Positions 11,240 to 22,840 of a DNA stretch of 64,000 bases are shown in pieces. The position numbers and the translations under genes were made by a program. How positions within the stretch are numbered: the first letter of the stretch is position 1; every line of letters begins with the position of its first letter. The notes below the pieces were generated by a model. The model saw nothing but the letters and a program-made list of their open reading frames with translations. It did no database searches and was not told the origin of the DNA. This DNA is from Fidelibacterota bacterium (GTDB taxonomy: Bacteria; Fidelibacterota; Marinisomatia; Marinisomatales; UBA1611): contig JABHUQ010000075.1 in the NCBI GenBank assembly GCA_018658715.1, forward strand, positions 1 to 64,000. Direction: 5' to 3'.

Positions 11240-12411
11240 TTATTCCATGTTAAGGCTAATTTTGGTTCAATACTACTCGCTTTTTTACTAGCAATATAGG
11301 ATGATAATAAAATAATCACACATGAAATACTTGGAATAATAATCAAATTCCATACTGTTAATTTCATAGGTAATGTATTTATAAAATATATATCTGATGG
11401 TAATGGTATAAGCCCAAATACATTCTGCAATATGATAATAAATCCCCCTAAACTGATGCCAATTATTGTCCCTTTTCCTCCTAGCAAAAACCCTTGAATA
11501 AATAACATTTCTCTAAGTGCTTTTTTTGGCGCACCAATTGCCTGCAGAATACCTATTTCGTGAATGCGTTGAATCGTAACTAAACTTAATGTAGATGCAA
11601 GATTAAACCCAGCGACTACAATAATGAGACTTAAAACGATTAAAGCCATTAATCGCTCTAATTCCATGGCTTGAACTAACGATGAATGTTGTTCCTTCCA
11701 TGATTCAATTTTGTAATCTTCACCCAATAAAAGAGATAATTCTCTGGAGATAGACTCTATATTTTCATTCAGTTTACAACGAATATCTATTCCTGTAAAT
11801 CCACGAATTCTTTTAAATAATTTCTTTCCTACTTCCATGGGTATAAATACTATTCGCTCGTCATAGTCTAATACCTGAGATTGAAATATCCCTTTAACAT
11901 AGCTTTTACTTTTGGGCGGGTATCCTAATCCGTATGACATATCCAAGGGACTAAATAAATCCATGCTATTTCCCAATGAAAGATTCATGCGATAGGATAA
12001 TGATTTCCCTATAATAACCCCAGCACCATCCGAATTATTAATATTCATTTTAATATTATATACTTTATTCATTTTATTCATATTTAATGCTTTATATATA
12101 ATGACTTGTTCAGATTCCCCTGAAGATATAATTCCTTTTCGTTCTATAAATGGAATTGAGGAATGAACTCCCTCGACTTTTGAAATACTTTCAATTACTT
12201 TTTGAGTAATTAAGCCTGAAATTCGTATATCTCCATCAAATCCTCTTAATCGATCAGAGACTCGAGACTCAAACCCATTCATAACAGCAATTGAAATAAC
12301 CATTGCGAAACTTCCAACAGCCATACCAACCATAGAAACGATACCAGTAAATTTTCCAGGCCCGGTTCTCCCTTTAATATATTTTTTTGCTATAATCGTC
12401 GTAAAACTCAT
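11236..12411 (-). CDS. LolC/LolE-family lipoprotein-releasing permease
   Basis: FtsX/MacB-type permease architecture, overlaps lolD by 4 bp. Confidence 0.8.
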   Translation of the reverse strand: MSFTTIIAKKYIKGRTGPGKFTGIVSMVGMAVGSFAMVISIAVMNGFESRVSDRLRGFDGDIRISGLITQKVIESISKVEGVHSSIPFIERKGIISSGESEQVIIYKALNMNKMNKVYNIKMNINNSDGAGVIIGKSLSYRMNLSLGNSMDLFSPLDMSYGLGYPPKSKSYVKGIFQSQVLDYDERIVFIPMEVGKKLFKRIRGFTGIDIRCKLNENIESISRELSLLLGEDYKIESWKEQHSSLVQAMELERLMALIVLSLIIVVAGFNLASTLSLVTIQRIHEIGILQAIGAPKKALREMLFIQGFLLGGKGTIIGISLGGFIIILQNVFGLIPLPSDIYFINTLPMKLTVWNLIIIPSISCVIILLSSYIASKKASSIEPKLALTWNK

Positions 12412-13613
12412 TCGTATGACAACACTTTTGATGGTTGGATTCTACCCACTTTGCTTGCTGGCCAAAATGATGCTAGAAATGAAATAATGACTGAAGCCAA
12501 TCCTATTATTAGTATAGGGATTATTTCAATGGAAATAGGAATATGATCCATGAAATAAATATTTTCAGGTAAAGAAATAAAGTGAGTTTTAAATTGGACA
12601 AAAATAATTATACCCGCCATGAATACACCTATTATTGCACCACTAAACCCGATAACTGCACCTTGAATACAAAAAATAATTTTAATGTTTTTTCGATTCA
12701 TACCCTGTGATAATAAAATACCGACTTGACCTGATTTTTCTATTATAATCATAGCTAATGCTGATAAAATATTTACAACGCCTACTAAGGCAATTAACCC
12801 AAAGTTTATCAAAATGGGCCATTTCTGAATATCAATCCAATCAAATAATACTTGGTGTTTCTCTTTCCATGTGACAACATAATATGGATAAGCAGTATTT
12901 TCTCGAATATAAGATATTAGATGCGAAAACGAATGTTCGTCTGAATCAATCTTGTACCCAGAAATATTATTAGACATATTAAACAAATGTTGAGCATCTT
13001 CAATCGAAATAAAAACAAGAGTTTTATCATACTCTTGCAGTCCAGAATGAAAAAGTCCGGCTACGGTTAATGATTTTACTATTCGTTTTGATGCAGAATG
13101 ATTTAACGATTGTAAATCAGCTAACACAATTTTATCACCCACAGCTACACCCAAGATATTTGCTAAATCACCTCCCAGCCAAACTTCATTTAACTTTAGG
13201 TTTATATAATTACCACTATTATTCCGTTCGTCTATAACAAATGATTCAGGTATCCATTCTACACCTTCAACTATGACTCCTTCAGCTTTTTGTTTCTTCC
13301 TAATCAAAGCTGGTTTTTGTATATAAATACTTTTCTTATAATCAACAGGAGCTTCAACTAAAAGTGAGTCCAATGATTTATTTGGATAAGCGATGGACTT
13401 ATTCATAAAATGAGACACGCGTATATGGGAATCAAACGTAGCAATTTTTTCAGAAACTGTTTTTTCAAAACCTGCCATAATACTCAAAGTAATAACAAGA
13501 GATGCAATTCCTATTGCCAGTCCAATTACTGCAAGGCGACTTGCGTATGAGGAGAAACTGCCCTTATGGGAAGATTTCAGATAGCGAAGGGCAATACGCG
13601 TACTGATATTCAT
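12408..13613 (-). CDS. LolC/LolE-family lipoprotein-releasing permease
   Basis: FtsX-like permease, overlaps next gene by 4 bp. Confidence 0.8.
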   Translation of the reverse strand: MNISTRIALRYLKSSHKGSFSSYASRLAVIGLAIGIASLVITLSIMAGFEKTVSEKIATFDSHIRVSHFMNKSIAYPNKSLDSLLVEAPVDYKKSIYIQKPALIRKKQKAEGVIVEGVEWIPESFVIDERNNSGNYINLKLNEVWLGGDLANILGVAVGDKIVLADLQSLNHSASKRIVKSLTVAGLFHSGLQEYDKTLVFISIEDAQHLFNMSNNISGYKIDSDEHSFSHLISYIRENTAYPYYVVTWKEKHQVLFDWIDIQKWPILINFGLIALVGVVNILSALAMIIIEKSGQVGILLSQGMNRKNIKIIFCIQGAVIGFSGAIIGVFMAGIIIFVQFKTHFISLPENIYFMDHIPISIEIIPILIIGLASVIISFLASFWPASKVGRIQPSKVLSYE

Positions 13614-13616
13614 ATA

Positions 13617-15104
13617 TTATTCTGATCGTAAAGCAGGGAACAATAAAACGTCGCGAATCCAACGATTACCAGTAAGTAGCATAACAAGGCGATCTACGCC
13701 AAGTCCTACTCCACCTGTTGGTGGCATACCACATTCCATAGCTTGAAGAAAATTTTCATCTACAGGTTGAGCTTCTTCATCACCTGCTTCTCGTAAAACA
13801 GATTGTGCTTCTAATCGATTCCGTTGATCAATTGGGTCATTTAACTCAGAAAATGAATTTGCAAATTCAGCTCCTCCAATAATGAGTTCAAATCTTTCGA
13901 CTAATGATTCATCTCCATTTCGGTGCATTTTTGCTAATGGTGAAACTTCTTTTGGGTAATCGATAATAAAAGTTGGATGTATGAGTGTTGGCTCAACTAA
14001 ATCATCCATTAATGTTCCTAATAGTTGAGAAATATTCGCATTCTCTGGTATGTCTATATTCATTTCATTAAAAACAGAAATGAGTTCTTCGTATCCCGCT
14101 TTAGATAAATCATGACCCGATACATCTTTAAGAAGCTCAAAATATGTTTTTTTGTGAAACGGCTTAGACAAATCAATTTCCATATCTCCCCACGTAATTT
14201 GTTCTGCGTTAACTACTTTGGCTGTATTTCTAATCATTTCTTCTACTAACGCCATTGTATCTTCATAGTCAGCATATGCTTCGTAATATTCAAGCATTGT
14301 AAATTCAGGATTATGGCTTCGATCCATCCCTTCATTTCGAAAATCTTTTGCGATTTCATATACTTTTTCAAAACCACCAATAATTAGCCGTTTTAAATAA
14401 AGTTCGTCTGCAATACGAAGATAAAACTTTTGGTCTAATGCATTGTGATGAGTTACAAATGGACGGGCATTTGCACCACCATATAGTGGTTGGAGTACTG
14501 GCGTTTCAACTTCTAAAAAATCACGAGAATCAAGAAAAGATCTTAAAGCATTAATGATTTTTGTACGTTTAATAAATGTGTCCCTTACTTCTGGGTTCAC
14601 GATTAAATCTAAATGTCTATTTCGGTATCTTTGTTCTTTATCTGAAAAGGCGTCAAATGTTTCTCCATCCTTTTCTTTAACGACAGGTAATGGTCGAATA
14701 CTTTTTGATAATACAGTTAATTTTTCAGCATGGATAGATATTTCGCCCATTTTTGTCTTAAAGATATACCCTTTAACTCCTATAAAATCACCCATATCTA
14801 ATAATTTAAAATATGAGTACGATTCTTCACCTACATCATCCCGTCTTACATAAATTTGAATTCGACCAGCACCATCCATAATATGAGTGAAAGAAGCTTT
14901 ACCCATTTTCCGTAATGCCATGATACGACCAGCGACGATAACTGTCTTTTTCTCATTCTCTTCAAATTGGCCTAATACATCAGAACTCGAGTGAGTTGGT
15001 TTAAACCGATGAGGATATGGGTTAATTCCTGCATCTTTTAGCTTGTTTAATTTTTCTATTCGAAAATCTATAATTTGCTGTAAACTTTTTTGTTGGTCTG
15101 ACAT
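13617..15104 (-). CDS. lysS: lysyl-tRNA synthetase (class II)
   Basis: RNEGMDRSHNPEFTMLEYYEAY and GVGLGVDRLVMLLTG motifs. Confidence 0.96.
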   Translation of the reverse strand: MSDQQKSLQQIIDFRIEKLNKLKDAGINPYPHRFKPTHSSSDVLGQFEENEKKTVIVAGRIMALRKMGKASFTHIMDGAGRIQIYVRRDDVGEESYSYFKLLDMGDFIGVKGYIFKTKMGEISIHAEKLTVLSKSIRPLPVVKEKDGETFDAFSDKEQRYRNRHLDLIVNPEVRDTFIKRTKIINALRSFLDSRDFLEVETPVLQPLYGGANARPFVTHHNALDQKFYLRIADELYLKRLIIGGFEKVYEIAKDFRNEGMDRSHNPEFTMLEYYEAYADYEDTMALVEEMIRNTAKVVNAEQITWGDMEIDLSKPFHKKTYFELLKDVSGHDLSKAGYEELISVFNEMNIDIPENANISQLLGTLMDDLVEPTLIHPTFIIDYPKEVSPLAKMHRNGDESLVERFELIIGGAEFANSFSELNDPIDQRNRLEAQSVLREAGDEEAQPVDENFLQAMECGMPPTGGVGLGVDRLVMLLTGNRWIRDVLLFPALRSE

Positions 15105-15109
15105 AATCG

Positions 15110-16226
15110 TTAATCAACCTTAATATTTTGTAGTTTCATATTACTTAATAAATAGGCACGGATGAAGGGATCAATATCCCCATCCATAACTGCCTGTACA
15201 TTTCCTGTTTCTTCCTTTGTCCTATGATCCTTTACCATATTATATGGGTGAAAAACATAGGATCGGATTTGGCTTCCCCAGCCAATATCCATTTTTTGAT
15301 TTTCTAATTCTTTATTTTTTTCTTTTTCGAGTTCAAGCTCATGTTGGTAAATACGTGCTTTTAAAATTTTCATCGCTTGATTTTTATTTTTATGCTGAGA
15401 TCTTTGATTTTGACATTGGACAACAATTCCTGTCGGGTTATGAGTAATTCTAACAGCCGAATCCGTTTTATTCACATGCTGTCCACCAGCACCACTTGCT
15501 CTATATGTATCTATTCTTAAATCCTGCTGATTAATTTCAATTTCAATTTCATCATCTACTGATGGATAAACAAAAACAGATGCAAATGATGTATGCCTTC
15601 GACTATTTGAATCAAAAGGAGAAATTCGGACCATTCTATGGACTCCCGCTTCAGCTTTAGTCATTCCATATGCATAATCACCTTTTATTTCAAACGTAAC
15701 ATCTTTTATACCAGCTTCATCTCCGGGTTGCACATCCAATACTTCTATCTTAAACCCTTTTTTCTCTATCCAACGAGAATACATTCTATATAGCATTTCT
15801 GCCCAATCTTGACTTTCTGTTCCACCTGCTCCAGGATGAATTGTTAAAATAGCATTTTGCTCATCTTCTTTTCTTCCAAGGATCATTTTTAATTCAATAT
15901 CATTTACAATATTTTGATAATCAAATAATTCTGTTTTAATCTCTTCTATATCTGCTTCACCTTCTTCAGCAAATTCAAATAATATTTCTACATCATCATG
16001 GCGTCGTTCCATGTCTGACCATAAATTGATTTCTTTTTCTATACGTGATATTTTTTTTAAAATAATGGAAGCTTTTTGATTATCGTCCCAAAATGAAGGT
16101 TCAGCAGATGTCTCTCTAAGTGCTTCTAGTGTTTTCTGACTTGCATCCAAGTCAAAGATACCTCCGCAATTCATTATATTTTGTTTCGGAGACTTGGAAC
16201 TGGTCTTTTAAATCGTTTATATCCAT
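15110..16226 (-). CDS. prfB: peptide chain release factor 2 with programmed +1 frameshift (zero frame 16226..16155; +1 frame 16153..15110; T16154 skipped)
   Basis: GGQ motif (RASGAGGQHVNKTDSAVRITH); upstream zero frame MDINDLKDQFQVSETKYNELRRYL-TGA followed in +1 by DLDASQKTLEALRE; site CGGAGGTATCTTTGAC. Confidence 0.95.
16152..16167 (-). promoter_or_regulatory. prfB: prfB +1 programmed ribosomal frameshift site (SD-like GGAGG + CTT TGA C)
   Basis: minus-strand GCGGAGGTATCTTTGAC closely matches the canonical AGGGGGTATCTTTGAC of RF2 genes. Confidence 0.92.
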
Positions 16227-16278
16227 CAGTTAATTTAGGACTAGGTTATATACGATTAAACTGAGTTTTTACTAAATA

Positions 16279-17055
16279 TCATTCACCAGATGAAATAAAT
16301 AATCGATCATTTAAATATCGTCTTAATGCCATTTCATCCATATCTAGATGAATAAATCGACCATTTTCAGATGCAGAAATTCTTCCCCGTTCTTCAGAGA
16401 CAACTAATACAAGAGCATCTGACTCTTCTGTTAATCCAAGAGCTGCTCTATGGCGTGTCCCCATTTCTGGATCAATCATTGTACTTTCAGTTAAAGGTAA
16501 AATACTTCCTGCAGATTCGATTAATGTATTTCGAATAATAACTGCACCATCGTGAAGTGGAGCAGATGGATTAAAGATACTCACAAGTAATGGAGCCGAA
16601 ACTTCAGCCTTCATTAAGGTCCCAGATTCTTTATATGCACGAAGACCTGTTTCCCTCTGGATTACAATTAAAGCGCCCCATTTACGATCTACAAGTTGGG
16701 TGCATGCATCAACAATAGCTTCCAATGACCGTGGTGAACCGACTCGAAAGATAGTTCTGAAAAATCGTGTTTGTCCAACATATATTAATAATCGTCGAAT
16801 TTCTGGTTGAAATAAAATAACAAAAGCTACAACCCATACCGTTTGGAATTGGTTTACTAACCACGACATAGCACTTAGACCAAATGTATTAAAAACAAAT
16901 GATGATATTAATAGTATAATTAACCCAATAAGCATTTGTCCAGCCCGAGTATCCTTGAAATACTGGTACACCTTATAAAAAATCCAACTGACAAGTATCA
17001 AATCAATTACGTCAATAATTGTGACTGATAAAAATCCAATTTTGAATAATGTCAT
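16279..17055 (-). CDS. cdaA: diadenylate cyclase CdaA (c-di-AMP synthase)
   Basis: Three N-terminal TM segments, DAC domain motifs DGAVIIR and GTRHRAALG. Confidence 0.92.
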   Translation of the reverse strand: MTLFKIGFLSVTIIDVIDLILVSWIFYKVYQYFKDTRAGQMLIGLIILLISSFVFNTFGLSAMSWLVNQFQTVWVVAFVILFQPEIRRLLIYVGQTRFFRTIFRVGSPRSLEAIVDACTQLVDRKWGALIVIQRETGLRAYKESGTLMKAEVSAPLLVSIFNPSAPLHDGAVIIRNTLIESAGSILPLTESTMIDPEMGTRHRAALGLTEESDALVLVVSEERGRISASENGRFIHLDMDEMALRRYLNDRLFISSGE

Positions 17056-17056
17056 T

Positions 17057-17905
17057 TTATGCTGCTTCCACGATTTTTTCTGAAATTATTGCTACACGCT
17101 TCATTGCTTTTACATCATGGACACGAAGAATTCTAGCCCCATTAAATATTGCTGCAGTGACTGCCGCAGCTGTGCCTTCTTCTCTTTCATTTGGAGGCAA
17201 TCCTAATGCGTCACCAATAAATGATTTTCGACTTGGTCCTACTAATACTGGGAATCCTAATTCACAAATTTTATTCAATTGACCCAATAGAGTGAAATTA
17301 TCTTGAACTGATTTCCCAAACCCAATACCTGGGTCCAAAATAATATTATTCTTATGAATTCCACCCGCAATAGCCACTTCAACTTGTTTTTTTAAAAATG
17401 AATTTATCTCATTCATTATATTCTCATACTTAGGATTATTTTGCATTGTTTTTGGTTGCCCTTTAATATGCATTATAATCACAAAAGCATCCGATTTTGA
17501 GATTATATCAACCATTCCAGGATCGAATGTTAATCCACTAATATCATTCACTATATTAGCACCGGCAATTAATGCTTGCCGTGCCACTTCAGCTTTTGTT
17601 GTATCAATTGAAATAAGAATATCTGATTTTTTTCGAATTGCTTCAATAACAGGAATCGTTCTTTTTAATTCAACTTTCACTGATACTGGGTCTGCATTAG
17701 GCCTTGTACTTTCGCCACCAATATCAAGTATATCAGCGCCATCATTTATTAATTTTAATGCATGATTTACAGCTAGTGACGTTGAATTATATTTTCCACC
17801 ATCACTAAAGGAGTCAGGGGTTACATTCACAATACCCATCATTAGATGAGATCGATCTAATGAAAGAGCCCAATTTTGGAGTGAATCTAATCTTTCAGAA
17901 GTCAT
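17057..17905 (-). CDS. folP: dihydropteroate synthase
   Basis: GIVNVTPDSFSDGGKY, DIGGESTRP, DPGIGFGKS motifs. Confidence 0.96.
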   Translation of the reverse strand: MTSERLDSLQNWALSLDRSHLMMGIVNVTPDSFSDGGKYNSTSLAVNHALKLINDGADILDIGGESTRPNADPVSVKVELKRTIPVIEAIRKKSDILISIDTTKAEVARQALIAGANIVNDISGLTFDPGMVDIISKSDAFVIIMHIKGQPKTMQNNPKYENIMNEINSFLKKQVEVAIAGGIHKNNIILDPGIGFGKSVQDNFTLLGQLNKICELGFPVLVGPSRKSFIGDALGLPPNEREEGTAAAVTAAIFNGARILRVHDVKAMKRVAIISEKIVEAA

Positions 17906-19953
17906 TACTTTGGATTATCAGCCACTTTTGGTTTTGGTTTTTGATTCTTTTTATTTTTATTTCGTTGATTAGGATTCCTACGTAGTCGTTTTTGGGTTAC
18001 CGATCCATTCGTTCTTTTCTTTAATTGTTTCCCTTCAAGAATTTTTTGGATATCATCGGCACTAAGTGTTTCATATTTTAATAATTCCTTAGCCATTCTT
18101 TGTAATAATTCAATATTGTCTTTTAAAACAGTTTGTGCATACTTTTGCGCATGTCTTACAATTCTGGCAACTTCTTCATCAATCATTCGGGCAGTTACTT
18201 CACTATAATCACGATGAGATTGAATTTCTCGACCTAAGAATATTTCTTCATTCTTTTTGCCGAATGTCATTGGTCCTAATAAATCACTCATTCCCCATTC
18301 TGTGACCATTTTTCGAGCAATTGTTGTTGCTTGTTCAATATCATTTCCGGCACCTGTAGTCATTTGATTAAAGATTAACATTTCTGCTCCACGTCCACCT
18401 AATAATATGCCTAATCTACCTTCAATATAATCTCGAGTATAACCATGTTTTTCATCTATGGGGACTTGCATTGTTAAACCAAGTGCTTGCCCGCGAGGAA
18501 TAATAGTGACTTTATGAACTGGATCAGCCCCTTTTGTTTTTGCTGCCATAAGTGCATGACCTGCTTCATGATACGCTGTTACTTCCTTTTCTTCATCACT
18601 TAAAATCATACTTCTTCTTTGCACACCCATCATAACTTTATCTTTTGCCTCTTCAAAGTCGTCCATATCGACTGATTTTTTCTTTTTCCTTGCGGCTAGA
18701 AGAGCAGCCTCATTAACGATATTTTCAAGATCAGCACCAACTAATCCTGGAGTTCCTTTAGCTAAAGTTTCCAGTTTTACTTTCCTTCTATTCACTACAA
18801 TTTTCTTTAAATGAACTTTTAAAATGTCTAATCGTCCTTTGTAATCTGGAGCATCAACGACAATTTGGCGATCAAATCTACCTGGTCGCAATAGTGCAGA
18901 GTCTAATACATCAGGCCTATTTGTCGCAGCAACGACAATTACATTTTGATCATTATCGAAGCCATCCATTTCTACGAGAAGCGCATTTAAAGTTTGTTCT
19001 CTTTCGTCATGACCTCCGCCAATCCCTGCGCCACGCTGACGGCCAACAGCATCTAATTCATCTATAAATACAATACATGGTTCTGTTTTTTTTGCTTGCT
19101 CAAATAAATCTCTAACACGAGATGCACCTACACCTACAAACATTTCGACAAAATCTGCACCACTTAAACTATAAAATGGAACACTCGCTTCCCCAGCTAT
19201 TGCGCGAGCTAATAATGTTTTTCCAGTCCCTGGAGGCCCAACTAATAGTGCTCCTTTAGGGACTTTAGCACCCAATTTCTGAAATCGTTTTGGATTTTTT
19301 AGAAAATCAATAACTTCTTTCAATTCTTCTTTCGCTTCAACACAACCAGCTACATCTTTGAATGTCACTCGGCGTTTATCTGTTGTCCATAAAGATGCCC
19401 GGCTTTTTCCAAAGTTAAATATCCCTTTAACACCACCGCCAGCACCACCTTGCATTCGACGAAGCATGAATATCCAAAATCCAATTAATAGAAGCCATGG
19501 GAACATATTGAGTAAATAGCCTGTCCAATCAAGGGTCTCTTCCTTGAAACTATACTCCATATCAGTTTCGTCCCATTCATCCATAACATCTCTATCAATA
19601 AATGGTAGCGTTAATACAACACGCGAGATATTTTTTAGCTCACCAGATTTTGTTTGGACTGTTTGGGGAGCCTTCAATTCTGCATGAAAATTATTCCCCA
19701 TGATTGTTGCTTTCGCAATATCTCCGTTAGAAACCATTTCCCGATATTGGAAATAATCGATTTCAATTTCACCTCTGGATGGGTCTGAAAATTGACCAGA
19801 TAGAAAAAGTGCTATAGCTAATATACCCATCCAAACTAAGGAAGTTTTACCCGCTCTCTGCCATTGAAACTGATCCTGAGGTTTTTTCCCTTTTTTATTG
19901 GTAGGGGGTTTTTTGTTTTGTTTATTTTTTGATGTTGGTTGTTTTTTATTCAT
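17905..19953 (-). CDS. ftsH: ATP-dependent zinc metalloprotease FtsH
   Basis: [24 protein letters not shown] zinc site, two TM segments. Confidence 0.97.
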   Translation of the reverse strand: MNKKQPTSKNKQNKKPPTNKKGKKPQDQFQWQRAGKTSLVWMGILAIALFLSGQFSDPSRGEIEIDYFQYREMVSNGDIAKATIMGNNFHAELKAPQTVQTKSGELKNISRVVLTLPFIDRDVMDEWDETDMEYSFKEETLDWTGYLLNMFPWLLLIGFWIFMLRRMQGGAGGGVKGIFNFGKSRASLWTTDKRRVTFKDVAGCVEAKEELKEVIDFLKNPKRFQKLGAKVPKGALLVGPPGTGKTLLARAIAGEASVPFYSLSGADFVEMFVGVGASRVRDLFEQAKKTEPCIVFIDELDAVGRQRGAGIGGGHDEREQTLNALLVEMDGFDNDQNVIVVAATNRPDVLDSALLRPGRFDRQIVVDAPDYKGRLDILKVHLKKIVVNRRKVKLETLAKGTPGLVGADLENIVNEAALLAARKKKKSVDMDDFEEAKDKVMMGVQRRSMILSDEEKEVTAYHEAGHALMAAKTKGADPVHKVTIIPRGQALGLTMQVPIDEKHGYTRDYIEGRLGILLGGRGAEMLIFNQMTTGAGNDIEQATTIARKMVTEWGMSDLLGPMTFGKKNEEIFLGREIQSHRDYSEVTARMIDEEVARIVRHAQKYAQTVLKDNIELLQRMAKELLKYETLSADDIQKILEGKQLKKRTNGSVTQKRLRRNPNQRNKNKKNQKPKPKVADNPK

Positions 19954-19978
19954 AAATAATATGTACAGTTTGAAATCT

Positions 19979-20518
19979 TTATTGTTCCAAACGATAAATC
20001 CCTTTCAAATGTCTAATTTTTTGGTCGTTATCCAGCCCATAGCCTACTACGAATTCGGGTGGAATTTCAAACCCAACATAATCTATTTCAAAATCTATAT
20101 CTGCAATTTCAGGTTTAAATAATAATGAGACCACCGACAATGATGCAGGATCTGAAACTAAAAATCGATCTCGTATAAATTTTATTGTTATTCCTGAATC
20201 AACAATATCTTCCACTAAAATAACATGTCGCCCTGATATATCGGCTGATAAATCTTTTAATAAATGAACGGAGCCTGTTGATTTTGTCCCCGAATAACTA
20301 GATACTTTTATGAAATCCATTTCACAATCAATGGATAAAGCACGCACTAAATCCGCCATAAAAATAAAACTCCCATTCAATACTCCAATGAATATTGGAA
20401 TTTCACCTTCAAATTTTTTGGATATTTCTTCGCCTAGTTTGTTTATTCTTTCCTTGATCTCTTCAGGAGAAACAAGCTCTGTCAATCTATGCCCTTGAAA
20501 TTCCAATTTTATTTCCAA
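19979..20518 (-). CDS. hpt: hypoxanthine phosphoribosyltransferase
   Basis: VILVEDIVDSGIT PRPP motif, typical length. Confidence 0.92.
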   Translation of the reverse strand: MEIKLEFQGHRLTELVSPEEIKERINKLGEEISKKFEGEIPIFIGVLNGSFIFMADLVRALSIDCEMDFIKVSSYSGTKSTGSVHLLKDLSADISGRHVILVEDIVDSGITIKFIRDRFLVSDPASLSVVSLLFKPEIADIDFEIDYVGFEIPPEFVVGYGLDNDQKIRHLKGIYRLEQ

Positions 20519-21876
20519 TGAAATTTAAGGTTTATTGCTTCCATTGTTGTAGATCTGATTCTCACTTTATGACTTATTTTTTTCCCGCAAATCCAGATAA
20601 TTTCATTGTCAGCTGTTAATACATATTGTTGATCTTTTTCAAATCGATCCATTTTCTGATTGATAAAATAGTCGCTTAATTTTTGAGTCCCATTCATCCC
20701 CAGAGGTTGGAAATGATCACTTGGAGTCCATGGTCTAACTTTTAATTTTTTTCCTGCAATCGTATTCGCATCAATTGTTTCAATCGATGATGGATTAGAG
20801 ATAAACGATATCGCTTTGGTTTCTTTTAATTGAATAGAAAATAATTCATTCTCAAAAGTATTACCTATAGAAATATCACATTCATCGCCTAAAGATGTAT
20901 TTATTTCTCGAATCTTCCATTCATCCCGGTCATTTAATATTTGATAATTATTCGGAAAGGACAATAAAGCTCCCGTTTTATGTGACTGTAGAAACAAATC
21001 CAATTCTTTCCAGTGGTGCTTTCTCCATTTTTTATCTTTATTATTAGATATTATTTTTATAATCATAGATTGAGCCAATAATGGATATTTTGCTAAAGCA
21101 TTTTTATTAATCGCAATTATTTTATTATTTTTATTTATCCCAAGGCTACTTATTGCATTGTGAATAAAGAAGTCCATTGTTTGATTATATTTTGAAAATA
21201 AATCTGCAGACGATTGAAATTGACTAATTACATTTGGGTACATATCTTTCAATGGATTTATGACTTTTGATCGAATATAATTTCTAGGATGATTTAGGTT
21301 TAAATTTGTTACATCATTTCTAAAAGAAATATTATTCTCATCCGCATAGTCGAATATCAAGTCTTTTGTTACGTTTAATAAAGGGCGAATAATGAATTCA
21401 CTTTTCTTAGAAATACCACTCAAGCCTAATGGACCGGAACCTTCACTCAAATGCATCAATAGAGTTTCAGCTTGGTCATTGGCATGATGTGCGGTAACAA
21501 TATAATCTCCATTTAATTTTTCTAAAGTTTGTTTTAAGAAAGAGTATCGATTTACTCTTCCCCATTCTTCAATACTTTGTCCTCGTTTTACTGTAGATGG
21601 TTTCAAATCTTTTACTATGAGTGGAATTCCCATAGTTTGACAAGTTAATTTCACTAAAGTTTGATCTTGAACCGAGTCATGACGAAGATTATGATTAATG
21701 TGAGCGCAAGTTAAAGTAATATTTAAATCATGCTTTAAAGAATTCAATACATGAAGAAGAACCATTGAATCCACACCACCAGAAACGGCCAGTATGATAT
21801 GACTGTTCTTTAAATTAATTTCTGTGGAATTAAATTCAATTCTACATTTTTCTAATAAATTGGGGAGCATATTCAA
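20509..21876 (-). CDS. tilS: tRNA(Ile)-lysidine synthase
   Basis: ILAVSGGVDSMVLLH PP-loop, C-terminal TilS domain. Confidence 0.93.
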   Translation of the reverse strand: MNMLPNLLEKCRIEFNSTEINLKNSHIILAVSGGVDSMVLLHVLNSLKHDLNITLTCAHINHNLRHDSVQDQTLVKLTCQTMGIPLIVKDLKPSTVKRGQSIEEWGRVNRYSFLKQTLEKLNGDYIVTAHHANDQAETLLMHLSEGSGPLGLSGISKKSEFIIRPLLNVTKDLIFDYADENNISFRNDVTNLNLNHPRNYIRSKVINPLKDMYPNVISQFQSSADLFSKYNQTMDFFIHNAISSLGINKNNKIIAINKNALAKYPLLAQSMIIKIISNNKDKKWRKHHWKELDLFLQSHKTGALLSFPNNYQILNDRDEWKIREINTSLGDECDISIGNTFENELFSIQLKETKAISFISNPSSIETIDANTIAGKKLKVRPWTPSDHFQPLGMNGTQKLSDYFINQKMDRFEKDQQYVLTADNEIIWICGKKISHKVRIRSTTMEAINLKFHWK

Positions 21877-22818
21877 TTAAAATTCGGACACAACTTCGGT
21901 TACTTCTGTTGCAGAAGACATGATATAAAAATGGATACATGGAACATTTGCATTTACTAATTCTTGACATTGTTGCAATGCCCAATCTTTTCCAACTTTA
22001 ATGATTTCTTCCTTATGTAATCCTTTTACTTTTTCTGCTAATGCAACTGGAATATCCACAAAAAAGTTGGATGGAATTGTCCGTAGATGAAATTCACGCG
22101 TTAATATTTTAAGACCGGGAATAATTGGTATTGTGATTCCTGCGGCTCTACATTGATCCACAAATGAGAAATATGCTGTATTATCATAAAACATTTGAGT
22201 CACTATATAATCTGCACCTTTGTCTACTTTTGCTTTAAGATATTCGATGTCAGTATTTAAGTTCGGCGATTCAAAATGCTTTTCTGGATAGCCAGCCACA
22301 CCTACACAAAATTTTGTGGAATGGGCATCTTGTAATTCTTCTAAATATATTCCCTGATTCATAGTTTGGATTTGTTCAACTAAGTCAGAAGCATATGTAT
22401 TTCTTGGTCGTGTGTCTGATTTTGGAATTTTTCTTAAATCATCACCACGAACAGCCAAAATATTATCAATACCTAAATAATTCAATTCAATGAGCGCATC
22501 TTCTGTTTCTTCTTTTGTGAAACCATTACATAAAATGTGTGGAACAGTCTCAATATTATATCGATTTTTTATAGCAGCGCTTAACCCAATTGTACCAGGC
22601 CGTTTTCGGCGAATATGCCTTTTTAATGAACCATCGTTGTATTCATCATAATACACTTCAGCAGACCGACTTGTTAAATCAATAAAAGGTGGATCAAATG
22701 GCGCTAATTCGTCTACCAATGAAAAAATATCATTTATTCTTCCACCACGCTTCAAAGGTAAAATCTCATAACTAAATAGCGTTTTATTCGCTTTTTCTAA
22801 ATATTCTATTACTTTCAT
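21877..22818 (-). CDS. metF: methylenetetrahydrofolate reductase family protein
   Basis: FSYEILPLKRGGR..., DNILAVRGD, GADYIVTQMFYD. Confidence 0.9.
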   Translation of the reverse strand: MKVIEYLEKANKTLFSYEILPLKRGGRINDIFSLVDELAPFDPPFIDLTSRSAEVYYDEYNDGSLKRHIRRKRPGTIGLSAAIKNRYNIETVPHILCNGFTKEETEDALIELNYLGIDNILAVRGDDLRKIPKSDTRPRNTYASDLVEQIQTMNQGIYLEELQDAHSTKFCVGVAGYPEKHFESPNLNTDIEYLKAKVDKGADYIVTQMFYDNTAYFSFVDQCRAAGITIPIIPGLKILTREFHLRTIPSNFFVDIPVALAEKVKGLHKEEIIKVGKDWALQQCQELVNANVPCIHFYIMSSATEVTEVVSEF

Positions 22819-22840
22819 AAGGATAAATTTACAATTTCAT

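Noticed and set aside
14554-14853. 99-aa plus-strand ORF inside lysS (and similar shadows at 9838, 25457, 27500, 32252, 36606, 43526, 44795, 57951)
   Set aside because: Antisense shadow ORFs within confidently identified genes; no independent evidence of coding
16155-16174. prfB initiating at ATG 16174 (MNCGGIFDLD)
   Set aside because: This reads the frameshift site in the +1 frame; the upstream zero frame with TGA is a far better explanation
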